A stretch of DNA of 28,520 bases, taken from Oscillospiraceae bacterium (GTDB lineage Bacteria > Bacillota > Clostridia > Oscillospirales > Acutalibacteraceae). The DNA lies in assembly GCA_003538135.1 (NCBI GenBank), contig DPOR01000011.1, forward strand, positions 99,550 through 128,069. The letters are read 5' to 3'. Under the pieces are notes generated by a model, which was given only the letters and a program-made list of their open reading frames with translations, was not told the origin of the DNA and searched no databases. A program made the translations under genes and the position numbers. This document shows positions 1 through 7,328 of the stretch, piece by piece; the first letter of the stretch is position 1; each line of letters begins with the position of its first letter.

Positions 1-3
1 TGT

Positions 4-34
4 ACCGACGCCCATGCCGCTAACGGGCGTCGGT
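4..34 (-). terminator. Hairpin after tetR, probable terminator
   Basis: A 10-bp perfect inverted repeat (ACCGACGCCC / GGGCGTCGGT) with an 11-nt loop starts 9 nt after the tetR stop codon. A U-tract would lie beyond the window edge, so termination is inferred from stem strength and position. Confidence 0.6.
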
Positions 35-42
35 TGACGGGT

Positions 43-636
43 TTATGCTTTGTCTGCTTCTTTTAATTTGTATTTATCCGCAAACAGGGAAACGCCCTGC
101 TTTAAGATCTCCATCTGGGATTTTAAGTAGTATTCGTCCTCGAACATCGCATAGTGCACGCAGGCGCGGACAAATATAAAAATCAGCGGGGTGATGACCG
201 TATAGGGGATACCGATTTTCGGCTCAAGCTGCTTGGCGTATTCGGTATAGCGCTCATTCACGCCTTCAAAGAACCGCTTGCCGTGCTCGATATATTTCGG
301 AAGAGTATAGACCTGATACATCAGCCGATATTTTTTGCCGTGCCGCTTCGCGGTCCAGTAGGGGACTTCTCTCACAAATCTGGCCACATCCTTCGGGTCG
401 GTGGGAGCTATCTCCATGAATTCGTCCTCGACCTTTGACATACAGTAGGCGGTAGATTCAATAATCAATTCATCTACACTGCTGAAATAGGAGTAAAGAT
501 TTCCCGTTGTACAGCCGCACGCCGCGGCCAAAGCTTTGATGCCCGTTCCGGTCAAGCCGTTTTCCGCGTAGCATTCAAAGCATTTTTCCATTATCTCTTG
601 TTTACGTTCATTGTGTTGCTGCTCTGTTACCTTCAT
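43..636 (-). CDS. TetR/AcrR-family transcriptional regulator
   Basis: A 197-aa protein, the usual TetR length. Residues about 10-60 form the N-terminal helix-turn-helix; the recognition-helix region reads GCTTGNLYSYFSSVDELI, typical of the family. The rest is an all-helical, family-specific ligand and dimer domain rich in Tyr and Phe (KYRLMYQVYTLPKY), which suggests a hydrophobic ligand. Start ATG at 636 has a GAGGCG SD. It is transcribed alone from a good SigA promoter at 679-707. A palindrome lies between the -10 box and the start codon, so autorepression is likely. No effector or efflux gene is adjacent on the visible side; targets could lie left of the window. A similar palindrome occurs twice near 9.06-9.10 kb. 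Family certain, ligand unknown. Confidence 0.93.
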   Translation of the reverse strand: MKVTEQQHNERKQEIMEKCFECYAENGLTGTGIKALAAACGCTTGNLYSYFSSVDELIIESTAYCMSKVEDEFMEIAPTDPKDVARFVREVPYWTAKRHGKKYRLMYQVYTLPKYIEHGKRFFEGVNERYTEYAKQLEPKIGIPYTVITPLIFIFVRACVHYAMFEDEYYLKSQMEILKQGVSLFADKYKLKEADKA

Positions 637-656
637 TTACTGCGCCTCTTTTTGTT

Positions 657-672
657 TACTGATTGATTAGTC
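657..672. promoter_or_regulatory. Putative TetR operator (autoregulatory)
   Basis: Imperfect palindrome with core CTGAT-TG-ATTAG (659-670), extended by A/T at 658/671. It lies just downstream of the predicted tetR transcription start and upstream of its ATG, where an autorepressor would bind. The core has the form CTRAT-NN-ATYAG also seen at 9062-9073 and 9088-9099. Confidence 0.5.
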
Positions 673-678
673 ACCATT

Positions 679-707
679 AGTATAGCATGGAATAAAGCCG
701 AATTCAA
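679..707 (-). promoter_or_regulatory. SigA-type promoter of tetR
   Basis: Minus-strand TTGAAT, 17-nt spacer, TATACT. The predicted start is near 672, about 36 nt upstream of the tetR ATG. Confidence 0.75.
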
Positions 708-835
708 GAACTGCTTGCCGAAAGATGTAAAAATCGGGGCAGCGGTGAGAATCGACCCGAGCGCCTTGTCGGGTTTGCGGGAGGGCGGCATTTCGCTGCC
801 GATATTACTACGGATCGGTGAATCCTTGAATATGT
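698..835. other. Gap upstream of tetR, possibly decayed coding or repeat sequence
   Basis: The gap from 637 to 970 holds no convincing gene. Part of it (about 700-835) is GC-richer than its flanks and stays open on both strands with codon use like that of genes, but lacks a start with SD and overlaps the tetR promoter. It may be a gene remnant or a dispersed repeat. I do not recognise either translation. Between 836 and 950 I see nothing. Confidence 0.2.
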
Positions 836-955
836 AATGTTTGGGCTTGTTGGAGTGCTGACGTTTCGTGAGCACGCCCGGTATATAGACTGTAATATAG
901 TTTTATTCGGGTGGTAATAATTGATTTTGTTCAAATATATTTGAAGTAGATAGAG

Positions 956-989
956 AAAAAGCCCGTAATCTCAACGATTACGAGCTTTT
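956..989 (-). terminator. Rho-independent terminator of the small unit at 0.97-1.18 kb
   Basis: Minus-strand stem AAAAGCTCGTAATC / GATTACGGGCTTTT (14 bp, one G-U) with a 5-nt loop, followed by TTTTT. On the plus strand the stem has an A-C mismatch, so minus is the better direction. It contains the last codons of the 38-codon ORF. Confidence 0.7.
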
Positions 990-1087
990 CTCATGTCTAT
1001 GTGCTGCAAAAAAGATATTTTCGGCAGTTTTGCATAAGACCTCGAATATTTGAATTCTTGATATTTATTTATATCATTTATATCCAT
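971..1087 (-). CDS. Small uncharacterised ORF (38 aa)
   Basis: A 38-codon ORF, beginning MDINDINKYQEF and ending HIDMRKARNR; polar and basic, with no membrane segment. It is too short for routine gene calling. It is supported by context: a promoter at 1151-1179, an AGGA-like SD very close to the ATG (AACAGGAAATG), and a strong terminator that overlaps the stop codon, giving a transcript of about 190 nt. The close SD and the stop codon inside the terminator stem are unusual. The transcript could instead be a small RNA, with the ORF arising by chance. I recognise no family. Confidence 0.35.
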   Translation of the reverse strand: MDINDINKYQEFKYSRSYAKLPKISFLQHIDMRKARNR

Positions 1088-1150
1088 TTCCTGTTTCTCA
1101 GTTTATTAAATTTGAATTACAAACTCTGCAAACAACGATTTATTAAAATC

Positions 1151-1179
1151 ATTGTACCATAATGCGGTCTGTGAAACAA
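1151..1179 (-). promoter_or_regulatory. Promoter of the small unit (38-aa ORF or sRNA)
   Basis: Minus-strand TTGTTT, 17-nt spacer, TACAAT. Predicted start near 1145; it lies just beyond the tRNA-Pro terminator. Confidence 0.6.
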
Positions 1180-1181
1180 GA

Positions 1182-1221
1182 AAAAGCCCGCCGTAGTCTA
1201 ATTAGACTACGGCGGGCTTTT
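1182..1221 (-). terminator. Terminator of tRNA-Pro, 40-nt perfect palindrome
   Basis: A perfect inverted repeat (each arm 20 nt, AAAAGCCCGCCGTAGTCTAA and its complement) begins at the last base of the tRNA CCA end. With A-runs at one end and T-runs at the other it should work in both directions. Confidence 0.9.
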
Positions 1222-1297
1222 GGTCGGAGTGACGGGATTCGAACCCATGGCCTCTTGGTCCCGAACCAAGCGCGATACCAAACTTCGCCACACCCCG
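1221..1297 (-). tRNA. tRNA-Pro (anticodon CGG), CCA encoded
   Basis: A 77-nt cloverleaf on the minus strand. Acceptor CGGGGTG pairs with CACTCCG (one G-U), followed by ACCA. The anticodon stem CTTGG/CCAAG encloses loop TTCGGGA, so the anticodon is CGG and the tRNA reads the proline codon CCG. The T-loop TTCGAAT is canonical. It has its own promoter and terminator and is a single-gene unit. Confidence 0.97.
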
Positions 1298-1310
1298 AAG
1301 CGCTTTAAGA

Positions 1311-1339
1311 ATTATATACTATTGTCGCGGAAATTGCAA
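1311..1339 (-). promoter_or_regulatory. Promoter of tRNA-Pro
   Basis: Minus-strand TTGCAA, 17-nt spacer, TATAAT; predicted start about 7 nt before the tRNA 5' end. Confidence 0.75.
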
Positions 1340-1392
1340 GAGCTTTTTTCAATAAAGTCGCCCGTTGCGCAAAATTATTCCGTGCGCGGAGC

Positions 1393-1419
1393 AGGGGAGC
1401 CGAATCTGTCGGCTCCCCT
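1393..1419 (-). terminator. Hairpin at the end of the transporter operon
   Basis: An 11-bp perfect stem (AGGGGAGCCGA / TCGGCTCCCCT) with a 5-nt loop, 8 nt beyond the stop codon at 1428. It has no U-tract in either direction, so it may be a 3'-protecting hairpin rather than a true terminator. Confidence 0.45.
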
Positions 1420-1427
1420 TAGAAGTA

Positions 1428-2789
1428 TCAGCCTCTGTGTTTTTCCTCGAGGGCTTTTTTAGTCTCGTCCCATTTCTTTCCTGCGAGGGGATAGAATCGC
1501 AGGCTTATTGCGCATATTATGAGCAGCGCGGCAGGCGCCGCCATCCATGCGACGAGCACGCCCTGCTTTGCCCACTCGCTCTGCATTCCGGAGGCGAGAG
1601 ACGTGTCGTAGCCGAACGCCTTTGCTATGAGCAGAAATGCGGAGTTTGCAAAGCTGATTGCGGGCTTTGTTATCAGGCTGTTGACTCCCGCGTACATACC
1701 CTCGCGGCGCAGTCCGCCGACGCTCTCGTCGTAGTCGATAACATCGCCGTTCATCAGCGGAACGAGGTACATTCCGCCCGCAAAGCCCATTCCGGCAGTG
1801 AAGAACCCGAGAACGGCAATAACGCTTATCTTGCCGAATATCGCCATTGCCGCAGAGCCGCAGGCGAATATCAAGCACATGATGAATACGCATTTTTTGA
1901 TGCCCCATGTCCTGACCTTAGTCGCCCACAGAATAACTCCGAGCACCGCGCCGAGCCCCAGCGCGCCGTAGGCTATCGGCATAGGCAGGTCAAATTCGTC
2001 AAAATAGTATATAACGCCCTGCATAAGTATCGTCTGAATGAACACAACCGTGAAAGAGAGCACCTCAAAAACGACAAACGAGCGGTTCCTGAAGCAGTCT
2101 ATAACTGCCTTGAAAATGTTTTCGTTTCTGTCGCTCTCTGTTGTGACCTTTTCTTTGTAGAAGAAGGTCGACACAAATATTATAACGAACGCGAGTACGC
2201 CTATTCCCGTCATTATCAGCTGGAATTTTGTCGGGTCGCTGCCGACCTCCGGCTTTATCAGCGGGAAAACTACGAGCGGAACGGCCATGGCGATAAGCGT
2301 GAAGAATATCTTCCAAAGGAAGATGCCGCTGCGCGCCTTATTCGATACCGCCATGGTGTAGGGCATGACATAGAGCGAGGTTGCAATCGCCGTATAAAGC
2401 GTGTCAAACAGGAACAGTGTAGAAAGCATCTGAATGAACAGTGCCGTCTGCGAAGTCCCGAGCGGCCATCTTATCCAGGTCAGCACGAATATCAGCGAAT
2501 AGAAGAACGCGCCGTATCTGATATACGGTATTCTGCGCCCGAGCTTTGACTTTGTGTGGTCGGAGATATAGCCGAACAGCGGGTCGTTCAGTGCGTTCCA
2601 TATGGCGAAAATCATCCATACCGTGCTCGCACGTCCCTCGGAAAGGCCGAGAAATTTCGTGAAGAAATATGTCATTCCTCCGCCGGTCAGCAGGCTGTTT
2701 ATCGTTGTGCAAAGGCAGTCCGCCGAGCAAAGCCAAAACTTACTTGATGCGGACACTCTTTCCTCAGTGCCTGCGATGTTCTTTTTCAT
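1428..2789 (-). CDS. GPH/MelB-like MFS transporter (sodium:sugar symporter family)
   Basis: A 453-aa membrane protein of about 12 helices. The motif DPLFGYISDHTKSKLGRR between TM2 and TM3 is the signature of the glycoside-pentoside-hexuronide:cation symporter (MelB) family. These proteins couple uptake of glycosides or related solutes to Na+ or H+. It is the last gene of a three-gene minus-strand operon, 10 nt after the MBL-fold hydrolase gene. The second transporter in the same operon is a different MFS type. The substrate cannot be read from sequence; pairing with a hydrolase suggests uptake and processing of one kind of compound. Start ATG at 2789. Confidence 0.88.
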   Translation of the reverse strand: MKKNIAGTEERVSASSKFWLCSADCLCTTINSLLTGGGMTYFFTKFLGLSEGRASTVWMIFAIWNALNDPLFGYISDHTKSKLGRRIPYIRYGAFFYSLIFVLTWIRWPLGTSQTALFIQMLSTLFLFDTLYTAIATSLYVMPYTMAVSNKARSGIFLWKIFFTLIAMAVPLVVFPLIKPEVGSDPTKFQLIMTGIGVLAFVIIFVSTFFYKEKVTTESDRNENIFKAVIDCFRNRSFVVFEVLSFTVVFIQTILMQGVIYYFDEFDLPMPIAYGALGLGAVLGVILWATKVRTWGIKKCVFIMCLIFACGSAAMAIFGKISVIAVLGFFTAGMGFAGGMYLVPLMNGDVIDYDESVGGLRREGMYAGVNSLITKPAISFANSAFLLIAKAFGYDTSLASGMQSEWAKQGVLVAWMAAPAALLIICAISLRFYPLAGKKWDETKKALEEKHRG

Positions 2790-2799
2790 ATTTTTACCC

Positions 2800-3591
2800 T
2801 CATTTCCTGAATACTTTGTCGGTGCGGTAGATTATTCCGTCGGGTCTGTTCGGATACTGTGTTATCCTCGGCAGCTTTGTGTTTCCCCGACTTTTTGCCA
2901 TTATTTCCTCGCCCCAGGCTATGACCTGAGCGATGTAGCCGCGCTCAAGCTGCGGGACTCTGTGACCCCAGAAGATTCTGTAATCTTCGCTCATGCCGTA
3001 CAGCCACCGGGCGCTCGGAAGCCATTCCTCAATGCTCGTAACTCCGGGCAGCTGCATCCAAAGCGCGTCGCAGACATTGTCTCCGCTGAATATTATTTTG
3101 TCCTGCTCGTCGATGAATGCGACGCTGCCGTGCGAGTGACCGGGAGTGTGCTTTACTCGCACGGATTTCCCTCCGAGGTCAAAAATATGTCCGTCGTCCA
3201 TAGGAATGATTTTTGTTTTATACTTGCCGGGCTTTACGTCGCTCGTCTTGAATCCGTGCGATTTTACGGGCGCGTTTGACGCGAGAAATGCCTTGCGAAA
3301 CAGCAGCGACATCTGCGCTTTGTTGAGCCGTTCGCAGTCCGCGCGGTGAATGTATATCTCTTCAAACTGACCCGCGCCGCCGATGTGGTCGCCGTGTCCG
3401 TGTGTCGCGGCGAGGGTTATCGGCAGGTCGGTGAGCTTTTCGGCTGCGCCCCTTATGTCGCAAAAGCCCGTGCCGCAGTCTATCAGCAAAGCCTTTTCGC
3501 TGCCGACGACAAGATAACAGTTCGTGCCGTCAAATTCGTTTAGCAGATATACATTTTCGGCGAGCTCGGTTACGGGAAGATCGCTTCTCAT
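2800..3591 (-). CDS. MBL-fold metallo-hydrolase
   Basis: A 263-aa protein with the complete metallo-beta-lactamase metal site: H64-x-H66-x-D68-H69 in ATHGHGDHIGG, H152 in TPGHSHGS, D171 in FSGDN and a C-terminal His near 215 in FWGHRVPQ. This pattern matches the glyoxalase II-like branch of dinuclear zinc hydrolases, which act on thioesters, lactones, phosphoesters and similar bonds. No signal peptide, so cytoplasmic. The start codon overlaps the stop of the upstream MFS gene by 4 nt (ATGA), so the two are translationally coupled. Substrate unknown; a true beta-lactamase is unlikely because it has no export signal. Confidence 0.9.
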   Translation of the reverse strand: MRSDLPVTELAENVYLLNEFDGTNCYLVVGSEKALLIDCGTGFCDIRGAAEKLTDLPITLAATHGHGDHIGGAGQFEEIYIHRADCERLNKAQMSLLFRKAFLASNAPVKSHGFKTSDVKPGKYKTKIIPMDDGHIFDLGGKSVRVKHTPGHSHGSVAFIDEQDKIIFSGDNVCDALWMQLPGVTSIEEWLPSARWLYGMSEDYRIFWGHRVPQLERGYIAQVIAWGEEIMAKSRGNTKLPRITQYPNRPDGIIYRTDKVFRK

Positions 3592-4946
3592 TTTCCGCCC
3601 TCCGCTTTCTTTTCGCTTATGCGCCTGTCGTGGTATTTCTTTGCCGGGATGAGCGGGATTACCGTCAGCAGAACGAGAGCCGCGCCGACGAGCAGAAGAG
3701 TGTAGGTCGGCAGATATGCCGTCAGACCGTTTTTGTCAACAAATTCTCCGCTCTTTTTGATTATCGGGTTTGCGATAAGCGGCGCCACTATCATCGGGAT
3801 GAGTACGAAGAAGAGAATACGTATTCCCTCAAACTGACCTCTTGCGTCCTCGGGATAGAGCTGCTTGCCCCAGACCGTGCTGCTCTGCAAAAACAGCACA
3901 TATCCCATGCCGAGCAACAGCACGCCGAGCAGAAGCATCGGATTCCAAATTGAATTTGTGTTGACGTTTTCCGGCCTTACGAACAACCCCAGCAGTCCGA
4001 CTCCGAGGCTGTTGAGAACGGTTGAAATGAAGCAGAGCAGAGGGGCTTTATTGTTGTTGAGAAGCTTTGTGCAGGGGATAGTGAACAGCATCGCAAGCAC
4101 AAGGGCGACGCCCTCGATGTATCCCATCATATCGGCGGAGAAGCCGAGATAATATATCATGTAGTTGCCGATATGGGCGAAGTACATATTGAACGCTATA
4201 AAATAGACGGAGAGCGAGAGGTTGACCCACGCGAGCTCCTTGTGCTTTATGTAGTTCTTGAAGTTGAGTATGCTGAAAAACTGCTGAGCAAATGTGCCGC
4301 GCTTGCCGGGCTTTAGCTCCGGGCTGTCCTTCATCGCAAACAGGCAGTATATGCCGAAAAGAATAACGGCGACGCCCATGACGAGAAACAGGCGCATATA
4401 GTTGTCATTGCTGCCGACTAACATTCCGCCGGCTACGGTTCCGACTATCGTGCCTATGACAGGCTGAGTGGCAAGAGCCGCGCCTATCTGCCCCTTGTTG
4501 CTGTCTTTCATGTGGTCGTTGACCCATGCGTTGAAGCCGATATCATTTCCCATCGAGCCGAAGAAGCTCATTATCGCATCCGCCGCGACGACCGCAACGC
4601 CGATTGCCATGAGCACGGACGGTGTGTCGCTGCTGCCGCGCACAAGATACTGCGTCAGCCCGAAAACAATGGTGAATATGCCCCAAAGGATATAGCCGAC
4701 AGACGCCATTATTTTCCGCTTGCCTATTCTGTCGGAGATACAGCCGAAGAGGAAGGTGGATATGGTCGTTGCCGTTGCGGAAACGCCAACCATCCAGGAG
4801 ATTATTGTCGGATCTTTTGCGATTTTTGCGTAGACAAAGGTGTTGAACCACTGGTTTTCCATGTTCCAGCAGATTTGTCCGGCGATTCCGAGTCCCCATA
4901 CGAGGATCCAGAATTTTGCGTTTGAAAGTTCGTTTTTGCTTTTCAT
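3588..4946 (-). CDS. MFS transporter
   Basis: A 452-aa protein with about 12 predicted membrane helices and the MFS loop motif GCISDRIGKRK between TM2 and TM3. A long N-terminal stretch (GLGIAGQICWNMENQWFNTF) precedes helix 1, resembling sugar-transporter-like MFS proteins (SLC45-like), though I cannot assign a substrate. First gene of the operon; start ATG at 4946 preceded by GAGGCGGTG. A promoter lies at 4985-5013. It overlaps the MBL hydrolase gene by 4 nt. Two MFS proteins of different subfamilies around one hydrolase suggest import of a substrate and export of a product, or two related substrates. Confidence 0.88.
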   Translation of the reverse strand: MKSKNELSNAKFWILVWGLGIAGQICWNMENQWFNTFVYAKIAKDPTIISWMVGVSATATTISTFLFGCISDRIGKRKIMASVGYILWGIFTIVFGLTQYLVRGSSDTPSVLMAIGVAVVAADAIMSFFGSMGNDIGFNAWVNDHMKDSNKGQIGAALATQPVIGTIVGTVAGGMLVGSNDNYMRLFLVMGVAVILFGIYCLFAMKDSPELKPGKRGTFAQQFFSILNFKNYIKHKELAWVNLSLSVYFIAFNMYFAHIGNYMIYYLGFSADMMGYIEGVALVLAMLFTIPCTKLLNNNKAPLLCFISTVLNSLGVGLLGLFVRPENVNTNSIWNPMLLLGVLLLGMGYVLFLQSSTVWGKQLYPEDARGQFEGIRILFFVLIPMIVAPLIANPIIKKSGEFVDKNGLTAYLPTYTLLLVGAALVLLTVIPLIPAKKYHDRRISEKKAEGGK

Positions 4947-4984
4947 TATTTTTCACCGCCTCGGAAAATTTCCTATCGTTTTTT

Positions 4985-5013
4985 ATATTAAACTTGTGTC
5001 GCAAAAAAGTCAA
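4985..5013 (-). promoter_or_regulatory. Promoter of the MFS-MBL-MFS operon
   Basis: Minus-strand TTGACT, 17-nt spacer, TAATAT; predicted start about 30 nt upstream of the first ATG. Confidence 0.7.
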
Positions 5014-5073
5014 TAAAACTCTATGCAGATTTGCCTAAAAGTTTATAAAAATTTTCATCGTTTTGTGCAAATG

Positions 5074-5104
5074 AAAAAAACACGGCCTGAAAATCAGACC
5101 GTGT
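5074..5104 (-). terminator. Terminator of the nuclease pair
   Basis: Minus-strand 11-bp stem (ACACGGTCTGA / TCAGGCCGTGT, one G-U) with a 3-nt loop, followed by a run of seven T. It lies about 40 nt after the stop of the 365-aa gene. Confidence 0.88.
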
Positions 5105-5146
5105 AAAACTGAGTATGTGTGTTTGTAAAATCTATATGAGCTTTAG

Positions 5147-6244
5147 TTATGTGTGCTCGATTTGCCAATTTAAAGCTTCGATTCTTTTGTTCAAATTCTC
5201 GTATTCGGTAAAGACTTCAACTGTTTCGTCATCGTTTTCGAATTTAGGGCGCACGGGATATTTTTTGCTGATTACAAAAATCTTTTCCGCGGAATCAAAT
5301 TTTACGGTGACCTTGTTTCCCTGCTGAGCGATAATAATACCCTTTCCGTAGGCCTGCTGTGTAACTTCGACATTGAGAAGCGAGATTTCACCGATTTGCG
5401 CGCGCCGCATCTCCAAACGGCTCCGCTCGTCGGTCAGCTCGGCTATGCGTGCTAACCGCTCCAACCTTTCTTTCTCCCGCGCCTCTTTCAACGTAAAAGC
5501 TTTTATGCTCTCCTTTTTGGAGATGTGAGACATGCCGTTATAATAATTATAGGTTCTGCAGCAGTACATAAGGTCAAAAGCAAGCAGGTGCAAACTTTCA
5601 TCGGGGTAGCATTTGTCGCTCAAAAATGTAAAATGCTTTTCAAGCAGATCGGGATGCTCCCTCAAGGCCGCGACGATAATTTCGCACATCTCATAGTAGC
5701 AGTCGAGCCTGAATGATTCTCCGGAACCTATGTCTTTGCCGAATTCTATGTGCTGCGCAAACGCTTCTGCGTCGCTGTAGCGGTAAATGAAGTTGATATC
5801 GGGTGCATAAAAAGCTAAATAGCAGGATGCCGAATGTCTGTCCTGCTTGAACTTGAAGCTCTGCGGATAATATTTTATTCGCAGCTTATCAAACTCCTCA
5901 AGAAATTTATCGGTGTTGTTTTGCCGCGCATCAAGATTTCCGCTGTCCTCCGCAAACAAAAAGTCCTCGAACAGGTGACGCACACCATCTTGGTCGTGTT
6001 CCGCGATTTTAATAACTCCGTTTGAGGGAGAAATATAGCTGTTGTCCGTCAATACGGAAAAATGCTTTGTCGCCAGCGCAAATTTTGCGGAAAAGGGCAT
6101 AGCCTCGGCTTCTTTTGAGAACCATACATCACGAAACTGTTTGGCCGCACGCCATTTAAAAATCTCATCATGCTCGGAATTATTTAAAATATAGAAGTTT
6201 TCTTCGTATCTGTCGATAAGCTTATGTAGGTTTGCTTTGTTCAT
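5147..6244 (-). CDS. Uncharacterised protein with coiled-coil and tudor/SH3-like segment, partner of the nuclease
   Basis: A 365-aa soluble protein. The N-terminal region (about 1-240) has motifs SEHDEIFKWRAAKQFRDVW (23-41), YYPQSFKFKQD (125-135) and IEFGKDIGSGESF (166-178) that look conserved; I believe related proteins occur in other Firmicutes but know no function. Residues 245-285 are charged and helical, probably a coiled coil. Residues 290-330 (VEVTQQAYGKGIIIAQQGNK, then VTVKFD) resemble the small beta-barrel, tudor/KOW-like fold found at the C-terminus of UvrD/PcrA helicases, which suggests binding to nucleic acid or protein. Its start lies 23 nt inside the nuclease gene, so the two are co-transcribed and coupled. 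The pair could be a defence or DNA-repair module; this is inference. Confidence 0.85.
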   Translation of the reverse strand: MNKANLHKLIDRYEENFYILNNSEHDEIFKWRAAKQFRDVWFSKEAEAMPFSAKFALATKHFSVLTDNSYISPSNGVIKIAEHDQDGVRHLFEDFLFAEDSGNLDARQNNTDKFLEEFDKLRIKYYPQSFKFKQDRHSASCYLAFYAPDINFIYRYSDAEAFAQHIEFGKDIGSGESFRLDCYYEMCEIIVAALREHPDLLEKHFTFLSDKCYPDESLHLLAFDLMYCCRTYNYYNGMSHISKKESIKAFTLKEAREKERLERLARIAELTDERSRLEMRRAQIGEISLLNVEVTQQAYGKGIIIAQQGNKVTVKFDSAEKIFVISKKYPVRPKFENDDETVEVFTEYENLNKRIEALNWQIEHT

Positions 6245-7148
6245 GCTTCTCCCTCAAGTCAATTTCTGCAATTTTTTCAGACAGGGCATATAGCTGTGCA
6301 ATTGCTGCCAATGCCTCGTCAACTTTTTCGATTTCATCTTCAAAACGGTTTTCGAACCGTATGGGGGAAACGATAATGCGTACAGAAGCGGATTTGCCGG
6401 TCTGTACCACGGTCATGCATTTTGCGAGATATTTCTTAGTCCGTGCAAACAAATCCTGAGCCGAAGTGTGTCCAAACTGGAGGTCGCAAAAGCCTTTATC
6501 CGCCTTGAAAATCGTCACAGTATCTTTTAAAAGAGTGGGGTATCCCGGCCACCATGCGACTGAGCCTGTCGGAAGACCCGGATATTTCTCTCTTTGATAT
6601 GCTGTCATTGCAGCACAAAACTCTACTACACAAGGATTGGCTTCGTATTGATAGCCGGATTTCTGTTCGAGAATGGCGCGCTCGATAAGTGCCGATTTGT
6701 ATTTTGAACGTGTATCGGAGCGCGATAAATAATGTTCAAGCATTTGCTCATAACTTACCCGGTGTATATATTTCTGAGCTTCTTTGTTGTGCGAAAGGTA
6801 CTTGTTCGGCGCAACAATTAAAACAGAAAAAGAATCGTATTGGCCGCCGGCAATGTCCTTTTGTGCACGAAGGATGTATCGATTATACTGTTCGGGCATC
6901 GCCATTGCATCGATTTTATCCTCAATATGTAATGCGTGTCGCTTGCCGCTCGTATTTAAAATGAAAACAATATCCGATTCGCCGAGGGTGGCATCTGTTT
7001 TAGAATGAATTGCCTCCTCGATTATATACGGTTCTCTGATTCCGGCAGCGGTTAGAAAAATTCTCGCAAAACTTTCATCGGAAATGAATTCTTCGAGGAT
7101 AAGAAGATCGATGTCCCGTTCAAGTGTTGTATCAATCTGAATTTTCAT
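6222..7148 (-). CDS. PD-(D/E)XK nuclease family protein
   Basis: A 308-aa protein. The nuclease core is in the N-terminal half: D59 in GESDIVFIL, E76-D-K78 in HALHIEDKIDA, and Q87 with Y91 in PEQYNRY. Together these form the D-x16-ExK-Q pattern of the restriction-endonuclease-like fold, most like the PDDEXK_4 group. The C-terminal half (about 165-308) has no recognised motif, ends in a predicted helix, and could be the target-recognition part. All key residues are present, so it is probably active on DNA. First gene of the pair; start ATG at 7148 with a GGTGAGG SD and its own SigA promoter. No methyltransferase is adjacent, so it is not a standard type II system. Confidence 0.85.
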   Translation of the reverse strand: MKIQIDTTLERDIDLLILEEFISDESFARIFLTAAGIREPYIIEEAIHSKTDATLGESDIVFILNTSGKRHALHIEDKIDAMAMPEQYNRYILRAQKDIAGGQYDSFSVLIVAPNKYLSHNKEAQKYIHRVSYEQMLEHYLSRSDTRSKYKSALIERAILEQKSGYQYEANPCVVEFCAAMTAYQREKYPGLPTGSVAWWPGYPTLLKDTVTIFKADKGFCDLQFGHTSAQDLFARTKKYLAKCMTVVQTGKSASVRIIVSPIRFENRFEDEIEKVDEALAAIAQLYALSEKIAEIDLREKHEQSKPT

Positions 7149-7164
7149 TGCCTCACCCTACAGT

Positions 7165-7193
7165 ATTGTATCAAATTTTCGGAAGCATTTCAA
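7165..7193 (-). promoter_or_regulatory. Promoter of the nuclease pair
   Basis: Minus-strand TTGAAA, 17-nt spacer, TACAAT. The predicted start gives a very short leader of about 10 nt before the ATG at 7148. Confidence 0.75.
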
Positions 7194-7260
7194 TATTACC
7201 GCGATTTGGTTTGACTTTGCGATACCGCACGGCGTACAGGCTTTCCCAATGGATACTCGC

Positions 7261-7289
7261 TTGACACGGCACTATAAAAGTATTATGCT
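7261..7289 (+). promoter_or_regulatory. Promoter of the TraX-DUF6440 unit
   Basis: TTGACA, 17-nt spacer, TATGCT; predicted start about 33 nt before the TraX-family ATG. It is divergent from the nuclease promoter 67 bp away. Confidence 0.65.
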
Positions 7290-7328
7290 AAAATCAGATG
7301 TTATGTATACTCGAAACAAGGTGATTTT

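Noticed and set aside
633..875. An 80-codon minus-strand ORF upstream of tetR
   Set aside because: It runs through the tetR promoter and SD and has no SD of its own; kept only as a possible remnant.
1182..1221. Attachment site or transposon end next to the tRNA
   Set aside because: The 40-nt palindrome with A/T ends is explained as a terminator; there is no integrase and no repeated tRNA fragment.
1365..2549. A 394-codon plus-strand open frame
   Set aside because: Antisense shadow of the GPH transporter; it has no SD, and its translation is rich in His, Arg, Glu and Cys without domain motifs.
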